A DNA stretch of 64,000 bases. It comes from Oncomelania hupensis (lineage: Eukaryota; Mollusca; Gastropoda; Littorinimorpha; Pomatiopsidae). Positions 10,703-23,097 of this stretch are shown piece by piece. Each line of letters begins with the position of its first letter. The stretch's first letter is position 1. The notes beneath the pieces are model-generated. The model was not told the DNA's origin. It did no database searches and was given only the letters and a program-made list of their open reading frames with translations. The translations under genes and the position numbers were made by a program. The stretch is from the NCBI GenBank assembly GCA_036898135.1, contig CM072512.1, positions 41,094,618 to 41,158,617 on the forward strand. Direction: 5' to 3'.

Positions 10703-12192
10703 TTATGTGAGTGGTATCCATGTTTACACAAAAACTGTACTATTATAGTATTCGCTATAGTAATGCCAAGACCATTAGCAACAGATCAAATAATGTCAGT
10801 CAGTGTAGAACAAATTCGGAAGGTGGTTTTACCATTGATACAATAATGATATCCGTACTGTAGGACTAGTAATGGCAAATCCATTAGGAACCGAACGCAA
10901 GTACATCAAGCGACGCTATCAAGTCCATGAACACAAACTCATCAGTCTTGTCCTCTTTTATTCTCAATCCGGGGGTTCTGGTAGACTTTAGTACTGCGCT
11001 GTACAGCACAAAACTTTCTCTCTAATCCCAATGCGGCCTTCCAGACTCGCTGAGCATGCCCAGATGCATCAATCAAAATGCCCCCCAATAAGCACGGCCT
11101 ATAAAAAAACAAGACATGGCCAATAGTAGATCTACTCAACCAAATTATTTACATTCTCAGTGGTTAATATCCCCCTATCACTGCCATTTGACAACAACAA
11201 CTACCATCAAGTCCCAAATACAGTTTACCTACACTCTGGCGCATGGCGAGGAGCTGCGATAAACAGCCTCTTCAACTTTGATGAGTTTTCGCTACTTGTT
11301 TATAAATGAACGTTCTGTTGTATTTTTTTGTTTGTTTCTTCTCTTCTACACCTTCCAAAACTTGGGAGACATCGTTCAGCGAGCCTGATTCCATGTCATC
11401 ATCTCCATTAATTTTCAATGTCTGATCGTTGATACATGCGCGGGGGCCCGTTATAGCTTACTGCTTTGTTCCTGGAATAAGAATAAAAATCTTATTGCCA
11501 TTTGCTTTTGCTGGAAAAAAAAAGATTGATATTGACTTATCTTCTTCTTCTTACTGATACTGGTTTTAACTTATCTTCCGTTTTCCTGATGGAGCAAAGA
11601 ATCTCGCTGCATCTAGCTGGGCTGAGCATTGACCACTAAGATGAATGGAAGAGAAGACCTATTCAAACAGTCGAGCCAGCATAGTTCCATAAAAAATAAA
11701 TAGCTAACAATGATAAAATTAATCTCACCAAAAAAGAATAGCTAAACGTAATGATACAATAAATCTCCTCTTATACGCAGAAAACTACGTAAGCTCACTT
11801 AATTGTATTAATAATGAGAAAATAAATTTTAAAAAATCTTACATGAGTTCATCCCCTAAGCTTCCTCCCTCTATAACCCCTACTTCAAAAGTCCGTCCAT
11901 CGGTCAAACAGGTAGTTGGTCCGCGGGGCCTACGTGAATACTCTTACACTACATATTTTCACAGTGTTAAAACTCCAATGAAACAAAAAAGACCATTGCT
12001 ACTTTAAGAAGTGCTCTACAATATGTAATCCTCCCAAGATATTAACATCGAAGAGGATTTACCAGCAAATTCTTCCAGTAACTTTATTATTGTTACTCAG
12101 TATGATTACTTTCACACATTGTCTGGATTTTTTTTTTCATTTCGTAATTCCATTCCATTGTAGACAGACCACTTAATGTGTTGTCCCTATGT
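10703..12192. other. Unassigned AT-rich stretch
   Basis: About 1.5 kb with no open frame above 70 codons and no recognisable repeat. CTT-rich run at 11541-11551. Confidence 0.45.
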
Positions 12193-12194
12193 AC

Positions 12195-12195
12195 A

Positions 12196-12268
<73 letters not shown>
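12195..12268. repeat. (ATT)n microsatellite
   Basis: About 24 ATT units. The flanks show no clear SINE match. Confidence 0.96.
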
Positions 12269-12715
12269 TCTTGTTGTTGATATAGTAGGCTACATTCATT
12301 TTTGTCGTCATTTTAGGAACGGATACAGATCCTGCATAGCACAAGACCTCCTATATGTAACCGAATGTAATTATACATTCGTGAAATCGAAAGCAGCCAT
12401 ATTTGAGTAGGAGATTTCCGGATACAGCTTCTTTTGTATTTATCTGTAATCCTACTCCAGCTGGAAAGAGTATTTACTAGGATTCTTCCACAGTTGCTAT
12501 GAATCGATCGAGAGTAGTTAAAACAGCAGACGACCTCCAGCCCGTCCCTGGCCTACTGACGACGGTGATATAGATTCCCAGGGCCTATTTCTAGCCTAAA
12601 AATCTATCACTGGTCAACAACAGTGTCAGTCTACCAATTTCCGTAAACCTTGGGGCTAACCCGAGGGTCAAGCTCTCAGACTGTGAGAGTCGGGTGTTCA
12701 CAGCAAAGCCGAGAT
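12269..12715. other. Unassigned stretch before the minisatellite
   Basis: No gene was recognised. One frame from 12694 runs into the tandem array without an independent coding signal. Confidence 0.4.
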
Positions 12716-12719
12716 CAGA

Positions 12720-13290
12720 CAAGAATTTCTCCCTCACACAGAGACTAGACGAGGACTTCGCCCTCTCAGAGGGACTAGACGAGGACTTTGCCCTTTCAAA
12801 TAAACTAGACGTGGACTTCGCCCTCTCAGAGGGACTAGACGAGGACTTCGCCCTCTCAGAGGGACTAGACGAAGACTTCGCCCTCTCTGCGGGACTAGAC
12901 GAGGACTTCGCCCTTTCAGAGGGACTAGACGAGGACTTCGCCCTTTCATATAAACTAGATGTGGACTTCGCCCTCTCAAGAGTGGCTAGACGAGGACTTC
13001 GCCCTCTCAGAGGGACTAGACGAGGACTTCGCCCTTTCAGAGAGACTAGACGAGGACTTTGCCCTTTCAGATAAACTAGGCGTGGACTTCGCCCTCTCAG
13101 AGAAACTAGACGAGGACTTCGCCCTTTCAGATAAACTAGACGTGGACTTCGCCCTCTCAGAGGGACTAGACGAGGACTTCGCCCTTTCAGATAAACTAGA
13201 CGTGGACTTCGCCCTCTCAGAGAGACTAGACGAGAACTTCGCTCTCTCACTTCGCCCTCTCAGAGATACTAGACGAGGACTTCATCCTCT
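12720..13290. repeat. 30-bp minisatellite, about 18 units
   Basis: The consensus unit is about CTAGACGAGGACTTCGCCCT plus CTCAGAGGGA. Two variants occur, 'GAGGGACTAGACGAGG' and 'GATAAACTAGACGTGG'. From about 13060 they alternate, giving a 60-bp higher-order repeat. One unit near 12960-12992 is 32 bp long and shifts the frame. Because the unit is a multiple of three, both strands stay open: LDEDFALSEG repeats on plus and an SPRLVxLRGR-type repeat on minus (up to 219 codons). The frames are a consequence of the array, and no start, splice or domain evidence supports a gene. Confidence 0.92.
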
Positions 13291-13299
13291 TAGAGAAAG

Positions 13300-14410
13300 C
13301 CTCGTATAGTCTCAGCTATGGTGTATGGGTAGGGAGTTTGATGGCAAGTCAAACCAAATGAAGCCAAAGCAAGTCAAGTCAAATAGAGGAGGGGTATAAG
13401 ACTTACCGGATTAGGGGTCGGGTCAAGTTTAGAAGTAGCAGAGGCCAAGAACGATAAGGGTGAATCGTAGAGGGCTAAAAGGGTGAATACGAAACAGGGT
13501 CTGGCTAGGATTAGGATACGACAACCCCAATTACCGTTTATGTCTCATTATTGACAATCGTCCAGAAAATTGGATGGAATTATCTTACCCCCACCCATCC
13601 ATCACCACCACCACCCTCTCTCTCTCCCTCTCTCTCCCTCTCTCTCTCCCTCTTTCTGTAAATGTATCTCTCTGTCTCTCTCTCTCTGTATATCTATCTC
13701 ATACTTTCCTTCCCCCACCCCTTCCACCAAATTCGAAATCTGTCTGCCTGCTTAATTCAAGATAATGAAATGAAAAAATATAACTAACAGTCAAACATTC
13801 AAACAAAATTTTTTTTTCAAAGGTAAACTTTTCGCTATTAAAACCTTCCTCAAGACAAATTCGATGACCACATTAAAATTCCATCACATTTTCAAACTAT
13901 TTAAATGACGCAGTTTTCCTGCTTGCCTACCTGCCTCCCACACCCCCTCTCTCTTTCTCTCTCTCGATCTACAGATTGGTGGATAGTGGATATAAGGTAA
14001 AAATATAGGTACTAAGTACTGATGGTGATGACGGTGATAATGCTACAGCTGCTGCTAAAAATGATATTCTGGAATAGTTTGAAGTTGGGGAAAAATTGGA
14101 TTGGGAAGGAAGAGCCGAGGACGTGAAGTGAACTGTTCAGGGTCATGGCATCATTTCACGGTAGACCAGCACACAATTTGTACAGCGTCTGAATTTCTTG
14201 GTATCATGCCATAGTCATTGAACATCGACATGGAGGAAGGGACGGCGAAAGGGGAGAATTGGAAGGAGGAGAGAGGAGGGGATGATGGATGGAGAGAGAA
14301 AGAGTGGGGTGGGATGGAGGGAGGGGAAGGAAAGCTACTCTTGCCTGTACCTATAAATAGTGAAGATGAAAACAATTGTAATCTCAAGGCGTTTTTGTAA
14401 TTAATAAATC
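13300..14410. other. Unassigned stretch with CT-rich run
   Basis: AAGTCAA-rich at 13345-13385 and an imperfect CT run at 13615-13690. A GGA-rich stretch at 14230-14335 yields purine-rich frames. No gene was seen. Confidence 0.45.
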
Positions 14411-14417
14411 TGTTGAA

Positions 14418-14465
14418 TAATAATAATAATAATAATAATAACAACAACAACAACAACAACAACAG

Positions 14466-14542
<77 letters not shown>

Positions 14543-14808
14543 GGATCTCAGCTTCTTGATCTCAAGTTCGATCTGAACATAACACAATTGGCGAAGAAGA
14601 AGAAGAAGAAGAAGAAGAAGAAGAAGAAGAAGAAGAAGCGGAAGAAGTAGAAGAAAAAGAAGAAGAACAACAACAAAAACAACAACAGCAGCAACAACAA
14701 TAACATCATCAACAACAATACGGATTTCTTCTTTCGATGGCTCTTGTTTAGGCTATTAGTTGGTAAACCTTCCAGTTCCTGAATGAACTTTCATTCAAAT
14801 ACATCATC

Positions 14809-14843
<35 letters not shown>

Positions 14844-14970
14844 ACCGCCAGAGTCACTTCAGTACACTTATATAATTTGAGACTGTACCAGTGCAGCAAG
14901 GCCAGGAAGAAGAAGAAGAAGAAGAAGAAGAAGAAGAAGAAGAAGAAGAAGAAGAAGAAGGAAACAAAGC
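14418..14970. repeat. Cluster of (AAT)n, (AAC)n and (AAG)n microsatellites
   Basis: (AAT)n-(AAC)n-(AAT)n at 14418-14540, AAG at 14596-14640 and again at 14907-14960, and AAC at 14812-14842. All are A-rich on the plus strand. Confidence 0.93.
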
Positions 14971-15464
14971 TGAACGCACTAGGGCAGTAATACATTGCGA
15001 TGACAAAATCACTGGGATTTCCTTTGCGTCTTCACGTCGGATCGTCCCAGACCACTTAGCCGCGAACAGATTGCTGGCTTCTTTGTTATTGTTTCATAGA
15101 TGAATTTGAATGGTACACTGTGCAAAATGCACCCCACCAGACAGTACTACGAGCCTATCAACCTAATATTGCAGTTCAGCAAGGTCCAAAAAAAAACAGG
15201 CATAGCGTTATCCCGAGAACAAGAAGACATCTGAATGGGGTAGTAAACTATATAACTATGACATAATCGCTGGGATTTACGTCGCCTATCTACCTTGGGT
15301 GCACCAATGTCACTGAGTACCCGACTACATACTTCTGCAATAGTGTATTCGAGGTCAAGGAGACACAGGCACGCCATCATTTGAAGAAGAAGAAGGAGGA
15401 GGAGGAGGAGGAGGAGGACGAGAAGAAGACTGTAAAAAGGTAAAGGTGTTCCCGTAACCTTTCG

Positions 15465-15770
15465 GGTTTTGGGGAGAGAGGCAATTGGAACTCTCTTTTC
15501 TCTAGGCCAGCTTTATGAGGAGGGTGCCGATCTCCTCTCCTTCGCTGCTTTACCTTACCCCCGTTCTAAACAGACCCCTGTACCCATTCCCAGCTGTGTA
15601 GAATGGGTGTGTCGTGCGCTTATTTCAGTCTTTTTATGTGTGTCGTTTGGTAGTTGCCTTCAAAGTGCGGTCACTCATCCATGTACTAATCTTGCCCGAC
15701 GTTGCTTAACACAAAACGTTGCTAGCGTTTGCCGAAACCACTGCACTACTGTGCCATCGCAAAGAGACGG
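15465..15770 (-). mobile_element. 5S-rRNA-derived SINE, copy 1
   Basis: The minus strand reads GTTAAGCAACGTCGGGCAAG, then ATTAGTACATGGATGAGTGA, then CCGC. This is very close to the internal part of 5S rRNA (GTTAAGCAACGTCGGGC ... TTAGTACTTGGATGGGTGAC, from general knowledge). Unlike a 5S gene it is followed by an unrelated body ending GGTAAAGCAGCGAAGGAGAG and GATCGGCACCCTCCTC, shared with the plus-strand copy at 59923-60155. A 5S promoter attached to a foreign body fits a SINE3-type element. It is diverged from the second copy, so both are old. Confidence 0.65.
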
Positions 15771-16089
15771 TATGGAGCAGTAAAACATTGCGATGACATT
15801 ATCGTGGGGGAATCCCTGTTCACGTTGCCTCTAATCACCGGAGTCTACCAAGATGTGACCGACTGACTGGTTGTTGCTGTACACTACTGTGTTGGAGAAC
15901 AGTTGAACTTATACCGCAGTGCGGCAAGAACGTGGCAACACACAGATTATTGCCTATAGAAGACAAAAAAGGAGTATACAATTATTGGCTATAGATCGCT
16001 GCCTTTTAGCATCCGTTTTTTTTTTTTTTAAAATGAAGACGAAGACGAGGGTCAATATTACAATTTAATATTTGTATGCACTGTCCGTT

Positions 16090-16343
16090 CACATATGATG
16101 TTCCTATCCTATCCTATCCTATCCTATCCCATAACTCGGAGGTCGGAGGGGCACCACAGATGATCGTTTAACCAGCGTACTCCATCTTTCTCTGTCCTCA
16201 GCAACCCTGATTGTTTCGCTCAGTGTCAAAGGCCCAAGGCGAGCCACACTGTATTCGTGATATCGGCTGTGGCCAACAGCCTGGAGAGGATTGGGCCCTG
16301 CCAGGTCTTTTTTGGCCCAAGACACACTACGCACATATGATGT
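16090..16343 (-). mobile_element. RTE-like LINE 3' end (family C, copy 1) with 12-bp TSD
   Basis: A 230-bp insert (16102-16331) flanked by CACATATGATGT at 16090-16101 and 16332-16343. The plus strand begins with (CCTAT)n, so the LINE's 3' tail is (GGATA)n on the minus strand. The body encodes the end of an RT protein on minus (ETIRVAEDRERWSTLVKRSS). 5' truncation, TSD and a short tandem tail are the marks of LINE retrotransposition. Related copies lie at 18.4, 39.6, 47.7, 50.3 and 57.2 kb. Confidence 0.8.
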
Positions 16344-16810
16344 CAGGACTCACAATTTAGCAGTAAGCCTTGAGTCTGACTTAACATCCAGTATGATTGT
16401 TATTTTATGATAATGATGAAGATGAAGAAGAAGAACAACTACTACTACAACAATAGTCTGAACTGAGAAGTGAAATTCAGCATTGCATTGTTATAACAGC
16501 CGCAAGTTTCCTTTTCACTTAAAGCCTCATCACTTCAGTCCATCCAGCAGTGTGTGAGTGTGTGAGATACCGCGCGCGTGCGTGTTTGTGTGTGCGTGCG
16601 TGCGCTGGGGTGTGTTTGTGTGTATGTGCTTTATGTCTAACGAATGAACCTTGAGGTATTATTGTCTATACCCACCATTGGCGATATGGCAGACGGGGAT
16701 AACCATCCCAGAGAACAAAGAGTAGGAACCTAAATCAATACTGAGCTACCAGAGCAATCATACTGCTAAAATGGATAATGAAAAATTGCCACTTTTTAAA
16801 AATAATTTCG

Positions 16811-16883
16811 CCTACCACAAGATTCGAACCTGGGTCATCGTTGTGCCAGGCGAACGCTCTACCACTTGAGCTACGGCGGTAGG
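16811..16883 (-). tRNA. tRNA-like sequence (pseudogene or SINE head)
   Basis: 73 nt on the minus strand. The ends pair well (CCTACCG with TGGTAGG). There is a D-arm GCTCAAGTGGTAGAGC and a T-arm centred on GGTTCGAATCT, matching pol III box B. The loop CTGGCAC would give an Ala-type GGC anticodon, but the anticodon stem does not pair. Three extra bases lie before the D-arm. It is more likely a tRNA pseudogene or SINE head than a working gene. Confidence 0.4.
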
Positions 16884-18035
16884 ACATTTCATGTCTAACC
16901 TTGAACAGTACAAAAGCACCACATTCGCTGAGTTTGCTTGCTTCACGCCATCGTGCGCGGAGGACAAGAAAACCAGACACATTATTATCCGAAGAAGAAG
17001 TCAGAATAGGGTACTAAAGCATAGCAATGACATAACAGCCGGAATTTCCTGGAACATCTGAAGCAGATCTACGACATAATCTACCTTATAACTACCTGTC
17101 CTAAATACAACTTCCTTTGAAGCCGTAATTCAATACAGAAAGTTACATCAACAACTACAAAAAAGAGGTAATTTTACATAATTATATTAGATTTGCATTT
17201 TCACCGATGTTGCACAGTTTAATGTGTCTAAATGAGAAAACAAAAACAAACAAACAAACAAGCAAGCCTTTTAATGATAATTATTATTATAGGTTTTCCT
17301 TGTGGAACAAACATAAGATACTAGATTTGTAGATTCGTCAAGGTTTGTACACTTTAGCATGTTTGTACTGATGAAAGTCATGCCCTTGTGACGTGCTTTG
17401 CTGGATAATCGAGTACAAACAAATCTTCTTCGTACGACCTCTCCTAGGAACAATTTTGTTTGGGGTGAGGTGGAAAAAGATAGAGAGAGAGAGATGGGGA
17501 GGGGGGCGCGGGAGAAGGGGAGGGACCGCTTTGTGCTTAATACACAAGCTATTGTGACTGCAGACAGGCATTGTATTGTGTCTAATAGCGTTGGTTTGAA
17601 GTTTGGTTTTAACACCAAGTAGTTCCCCAGAAGAGTTGAGTTAACGGTTGGGTTCCGAGTACAAAGGCATCTTATCAGCACCGGCTTCTCGTAAAGATAA
17701 CTGCAATCGGAAGAGCCGGAAAATATGACGCAATTTTGCTATCGTCGGACATAACAATAGAGTTTTTTTTTTGTATTTTTTTTCGTTTTTTGTGTGTTTT
17801 TTTAGTGTGTGTTTCCAAGACAATTATATTTAAGTGTCTGTAGGTAGTTTTTAGGGGTTTAGTTTGCTGCAGCTTTGTTTTAGTACAAAATTATTTAAAC
17901 AACATGGTGAACTTCGGGTGCAAGAACATCTTTTTTTTTAAATGAGATCACTCGTAAAGATAATTACAACGGATAGAAACAACCGCAGAAAGGAATTGAA
18001 TTGAAAGGAATATGACACAATCCTTTAATACTTAA
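16884..18035. other. Unassigned stretch
   Basis: No recognisable gene. Two related stretches of about 90 bp (around 17650-17745 and 17905-18025) share CTCGTAAAGATAA and TATGACxCAAT, suggesting an old duplication. Confidence 0.4.
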
Positions 18036-18038
18036 GCA

Positions 18039-18280
18039 ATGTTCAATACCGCAGTGATTTACAAAACTTCAAGAGTAATTTATTCTATGTCATATAGAAT
18101 TCTACTAGATGCTGTGCGGACCAAATATTGTAGAAATATTGAATGTGTGTGTAACCAGCCCTTCTCACTTAAACATATTCTTTTTTATTGCAATTTTATT
18201 TCCCCCTTGTTTATTCCAGTCTTAGACAGGAAAACAAGTCTAGCAGACTTTGATTTAGATAGCAAAAATCTTAATTGATA
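18039..18280 (+). pseudogene. LINE ORF2 C-terminal fragment
   Basis: The frame contains RTKYCRNIECVC, then NQPFSLKHILFYC. This has the spacing of the C-terminal CxC...H...C knuckle, as in the full-length LINE here (VKCICNTSLSVHHLFFEC). The upstream RT and RNase H parts are absent. It is a 5'-truncated or decayed copy of an RNase H-type LINE. Confidence 0.5.
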
Positions 18281-18341
18281 CACCAGTAGCTAGCTAGATT
18301 TGTTTAACTGTCTTCCCCCCCCCCCTTTTTTTTTTTTGGTC

Positions 18342-18576
18342 TTATCATCTTTCATCAAAGACCATTCTGCAAGGCACAGTGCAAGGAGGTAGAAGAAGGG
18401 GGAGACCGAAAAAGAGGTGGGAGGACAACATTCGAGAATGGACTGGTTTGACACTGAGCGAAGCCATGAGGGCTGCTGAGGACAGAGAAAGATGGAGTAT
18501 GCTGGTTAAACGATCATCTGTGGTGCCCCTACGACCTTCGGGTTATGGGATAGGATAGGATAGGATTATCATCTTT
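18342..18576 (+). mobile_element. RTE-like LINE 3' end (family C, copy 2) with 11-bp TSD
   Basis: The insert 18353-18565 is flanked by TTATCATCTTT (18342-18352 and 18566-18576). It reads GACCATTCTGCAAGGCACAG ... GAGGTGGGAGGACAACATTC and ends in GGATAGGATAGGATAGGA. It encodes the conserved RT-protein end (RPKKRWEDNIREWTGLTLSE-like) in one frame. Orientation is opposite to copy 1, with the same 3' tail. Confidence 0.8.
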
Positions 18577-18737
18577 GGTGAACAAGACATTAATAAACCA
18601 ACCAACCAACAACCGCAGATAGATGCGAAGCCTACTGGTGCGTTACAACACTTAAGGCCTTTAAGGTCAGTGCCCATAATTATTAACATTTGAGATAACC
18701 GGTGAAACTCGAGTGTGAGCGTGTGTGAGAAAAAGAG

Positions 18738-18744
<7 letters not shown>

Positions 18745-18768
<24 letters not shown>

Positions 18769-18835
18769 ATCACTGGCGCGCAAGTGTGTGTGTGTGTGTG
18801 AGAAGGTGTGGGTGTGTGTGTGTGTTTGCGTGAAA
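18745..18835. repeat. GA then GT microsatellite
   Basis: About 11 GA units, then interrupted GT runs. Confidence 0.85.
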
Positions 18836-19065
18836 CTGTGGGTGTACGTTTATAGCATCTATTTTAAGAAAGACATTTTCCTAGTGCAATTATTTTCGGA
18901 TTATTAGTTTGTGATGAACGTAATCAGCGTTGCAGGGGAAGAAAACCACATGGAAACAAATAATCTCGTTGGCTTAAAGAAGGTATTTTAAAGTACGGCA
19001 CGATGCGCTAGACAATATGAAATATTTCTTCTGCACTGATCAACATGCGAGGGTCACGTGTTGGC

Positions 19066-19066
19066 A

Positions 19067-19099
<33 letters not shown>
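19066..19099. repeat. (CA)n microsatellite
   Basis: About 16 CA units; the adjacent GCGC run is imperfect. Confidence 0.9.
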
Positions 19100-19106
<7 letters not shown>

Positions 19107-21015
19107 GCGCGCGTGCAGACACACACACGACTTTAAAACCAATCCTTGAGACTGAACTTTGTGTACTGGGAATACCATCATTGTGTTTTCTTTTCTTTCT
19201 GGTCTTCTGTCTGTTGGGCGCAGCTGACATCAGAAGGTTAATGCTCATATCTCAGAAGAACTTACGTGCGCACAAACCTACCAGCACCCCAGAACAGCTC
19301 CAAAGAATATTCCACCAATATAGCTCGGAAGGTCAGTGGGACATGTATAATCTATGCAATACCCAACTACACACACAATCCAATCAGCACCGTTTGGTGG
19401 AACACCATGAAGAAGGAGAAGACGATGATGATGAAGCCTCGAGGAAGAAGAAGAAAATTATAAAGCCTCGAGCTTGTAGTAGTGAAGTTGTAGTAGTAGT
19501 AATAGTAGTAGTAGTCGACGAAGAAGAAAAAGAAGTAGTACTAGTAGAAGAAGAGGCATTGATGAAGTAGCAGATGAAGAAGCAGAACAAGAAGGGAAAA
19601 AGCCATGTCGCCCAGGACCGAACATAGGTCTTGTGCCCTAAACCACTCGGCTATCCCCGCTCCCCTTTAACCCCCGAAGGAACACCCATGCAAAGGGTAA
19701 CTTGGAAAATAAAAAACAAAAATCCAATGAGTAATGGAATATATCGTTGCTGTTGCTCAGACAGAGAGTAATTGCGCGAAATGGCATCAGTCAGGGCAGA
19801 CCCAGGCAATTCATAGTTCACGATGCAGCAAAAATGGAATAGTCGAATTCATGGCTCCGGAACGGTGAAGATGTCGCGTTTTATTAGGCCGCTGCAGACG
19901 AATCTTCGAAAGTCTTTCCATGCGGTTGAAATGAGGCGAAAAGCGAATGCGACGAACGGCGCATTGAAGATTATAAAGTTGAAAGGTAAATGGAACGCTC
20001 ATTCATTTGCCAATAATTTACACGCAGTCAATATTGAACAAGCCTGCAATACCACCGTAGATCCTCGACTGTATCGTTGATACGCGTGATTCACCCTTTA
20101 GCCCGCTGACGGCGAACAATCATCGTTCAGAGGTCTTAAACTTCCGGCAGAACTTCAGCGCCTGTCACAACCTGCGCATCCCGCCTTGATAACTACAGTT
20201 CACCCATCCACATCAAAGCTACAGCCGAGATGCCGACACTACCTCCCCCCCCCCCAAAAAAAAAAAACCACCCTCAGACGATTTACAACTGACAGTTGTG
20301 TTAGCTCTTTTTACGTAATCGTAGAGCTAGAAATAGCGACAGTGCTCACTTTCTGTATTCGCTGCGCTCGTGGTTCTGATTGTTGCATGTGAAGCGCGCA
20401 GAAGAAAGTTGCCAGGTCAGCTCTTTCTTATTTGACGACTCACCAGTTTAGCGGACAGGCCTCCTAGCAATTCTTCTCCACGCGATTTATAGCCTCTGTG
20501 TTTGAGTGTGTGCGTGTGTGTAAAAATAGCGAATGACACGTGACGTGAAATGATGGGTCTTGCCGACCTCTGTAAACCTATATTTATGTGGAAAACTATT
20601 CCTGAAGGCATGGCACTAGTGTTGCAAAAATAATGTAGGGGGATGAATGGGTGGGAGGACTACAACCAAAAGGGTGAATGTGGAGGGGGGAAGGGGAGGA
20701 GGGAAATGAACCTCGAATAGCGACGGGAAAAGAAAGCGGTGAAGATTCATGTATTTTTTTCGACTATTTTCCACCTATATTTTTGAGGAGGGACGGGAAA
20801 AAAATCCAACTTAGAATCATGGCAGAAATAATAAAAAGGGGAAACGAAAAAAAACACCACGGTTGAAAGGGAGCGAATATGGAAAGTAGTTAAAGGTAAA
20901 ATTAAATTATTACAATAATGTCCTTCCTGTTGGCTCTATCTATGATCTCATATTCTGTTGGACATATTTCCTGGAATGGAGGCACCAGTTTTTAAAGAGA
21001 AAGAAACGGTACAAG
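19100..21015. other. Unassigned stretch
   Basis: Open frames of 60-170 codons exist, the longest built on CA and GAA repeats. A non-repetitive 85-codon frame at 19823-20080 has no recognisable domain. C11A11 at 20247-20268. No gene is supported. Confidence 0.4.
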
Positions 21016-21017
<2 letters not shown>

Positions 21018-21051
<34 letters not shown>

Positions 21052-21080
21052 ACACCCCCACACACACACCCGCACACACA
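21018..21080. repeat. (CA)n microsatellite
   Basis: About 16 CA units, then CACACCC-type units. Confidence 0.93.
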
Positions 21081-22456
21081 ATATAAAACTTGAACACCAA
21101 CGGATGTAGAAAATATTCCATTTAAAATTAGGCAATGATGTGTCCTTTTGACCGTTAAAAGCTTGTATTCCACGGGTGACGTATCCACGAAGCGTGGCAC
21201 AGCTTGAAATGGAAGAACAATAAATTTAACATCGAAAAGCAATGGAAATAGAAAGTGTATAATGCGAATTAGGTCTATGTGTCAAACTGATAGCTAAATA
21301 AGCTCTAGTTTGTATTACAGAAAACTTGTCCAAGAAGCAATATATGGAGCTGCATCAAAAGTGAAGACTGAAAGGAAAAATGGAGGATAATTTATGAACA
21401 ACAATGGAAAATAAAAGTCAGTTAAAGATAACAATTAGATTAAACTTCTTACCGCTAAATTAAAAAAAACAACAACGTTTTGTTTTCCAGCCACTTATTC
21501 CCCTATCCCTTCTGACTGGTCATCATTTCCCTCAGCGTCTACAACCGCGGTTATCTTGTAACCAATCATTGCCTCCGACCCTAAACTTCTAATCAATCAT
21601 GGCCTTCATAAATCTTTATCTTCTCTCTCCAATCACGGCCTTTGGCTCTTCTGTCGTTTTGAATGCTGATATAACTTCACCAACGACCTTGGAATCAAAA
21701 GTTGTTCCATCTATTTCCAAATACCCACTTTCATATTCCCCTGCGTTTTACGACCCATTAAAATATACCCCCTCATGTGCTGTTCTATTAGCTTTTCCAC
21801 AAAAGAACTACCGATAATCAGTATTACCCATGAAAAACTCTCTACGCGATGAATAAGGAGGTCTTGTACTAATTATTGGAAATGGTACCTGCATTAACAG
21901 AGAGAGAGGGAGATTTCTTGAAGAATGCTACAGAAGTGTCTGCTTGTAATGATCATTTAGCCTACATCTATATATTAATCGAGCAGCCTGTTCAGATCAC
22001 GAGGGACCGTTTTAGCCAACCAGCGGCTTTGTTGTGAAGTTAATTTCGAGCTTCAGTTGGCTCCAAGTTTTACAGATTACAGCTGAACTGTCCATATAAT
22101 TGCTTCCACGCGAGTTTTGCCATTCGGCGCTCGATCACCCGCTGCCGATACAACGAAACTTAACATTCTTTTCGATCGCAAAACGGCTTTAGTTTGCATT
22201 TTACTGCGTCCAAAAACACTGTAAAAACACATGTGTGAGACGGTATTTTTAGAACCAATCATTTTTGTCCTTAGCCCTGCCATCATTTCCGCATACCATT
22301 TCTACCAAGGATTTCGTATTTTATTCCAAATCGCTTTTAATCGATCGGCGTTCGCTATATTGTTGTTTAATCCAGTTTCAAGTTTATAACACTATTAAAA
22401 TCGACGGGTTCAACATGTTTTATGATATGGGACCTAAAATCAGTTTAGAGAATTAT
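21081..22456. other. Unassigned stretch
   Basis: No recognisable gene, repeat or RNA. Confidence 0.4.
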
Positions 22457-22537
22457 AGCATCCCGTGGTTCAATGGATAAGGCGTTTGACTGTCAATAAG
22501 GAGACCCGGGTTCGAATCTCGCTTGGTCCTTTTTTTT
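22457..22537 (+). tRNA. tRNA-like sequence with T-run (likely pseudogene)
   Basis: It has a box A-like TGGTTCAATGG, a GATAAGGCG D-arm end and box B GGTTCGAATCT, followed by T8 (22530-22537), a possible pol III stop. The loop CTGTCAA would read as GTC (Asp-type). The acceptor and anticodon stems pair poorly, so it is likely a pseudogene or a SINE head. Confidence 0.45.
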
Positions 22538-23097
22538 AATAAAATTTAATAATACAGAGCGAGAGAGATATAAGAGAGATATAGATAATAAAGAAAAAGA
22601 GCGGAACAGAGGCAACTGAAAAACAAAACGAGGTGCAAGTAAAATGCTAAAAAAAAAATAATAAAATAAATATATCTTAACATCTTATGCTTTTAAAAAA
22701 AAATTAGGTATAGGTAGGTCTGTTTAAAAAAAAAAACTTTTAGAAAATAACATTATAGTTTTATTGTAAATTTCATAGCATAATTAATTGTCATTCGATT
22801 CATCAGAAAAAAAAATTAAATTAAGAGCAAACTTTACATTAAAAATAAATATTTAGAATCTAAATTAAAACTGAATTGTTCCCAAATAAATATCTGTAGG
22901 GACTAAAGGTCCATATTTACATTTACATGGCTTGGTGCTTTTTTTTATGATTGCCTTTTGGTATTTCATTGGTATGTATTATAAGGAAAAAAGTTATGTG
23001 CATGCAGTGATAGCATTGCCTTATTGTTTTAATCACATGCATGTGCAATAAATCAGTAATGCTGTTCTCCTCAAATAAATGATTATTGTGTTTTATT
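22538..23097. other. Unassigned very AT-rich stretch
   Basis: A-rich runs; no gene was seen. Confidence 0.5.

Noticed and set aside
12720..13290. CRISPR array
   Set aside because: Units are contiguous 30-bp tandem repeats without unique spacers, and the genome is clearly eukaryotic.
19823..20080. Host gene encoding an 85-residue basic protein
   Set aside because: There is no recognisable domain, the opposite strand is also open, and no supporting signals were seen.
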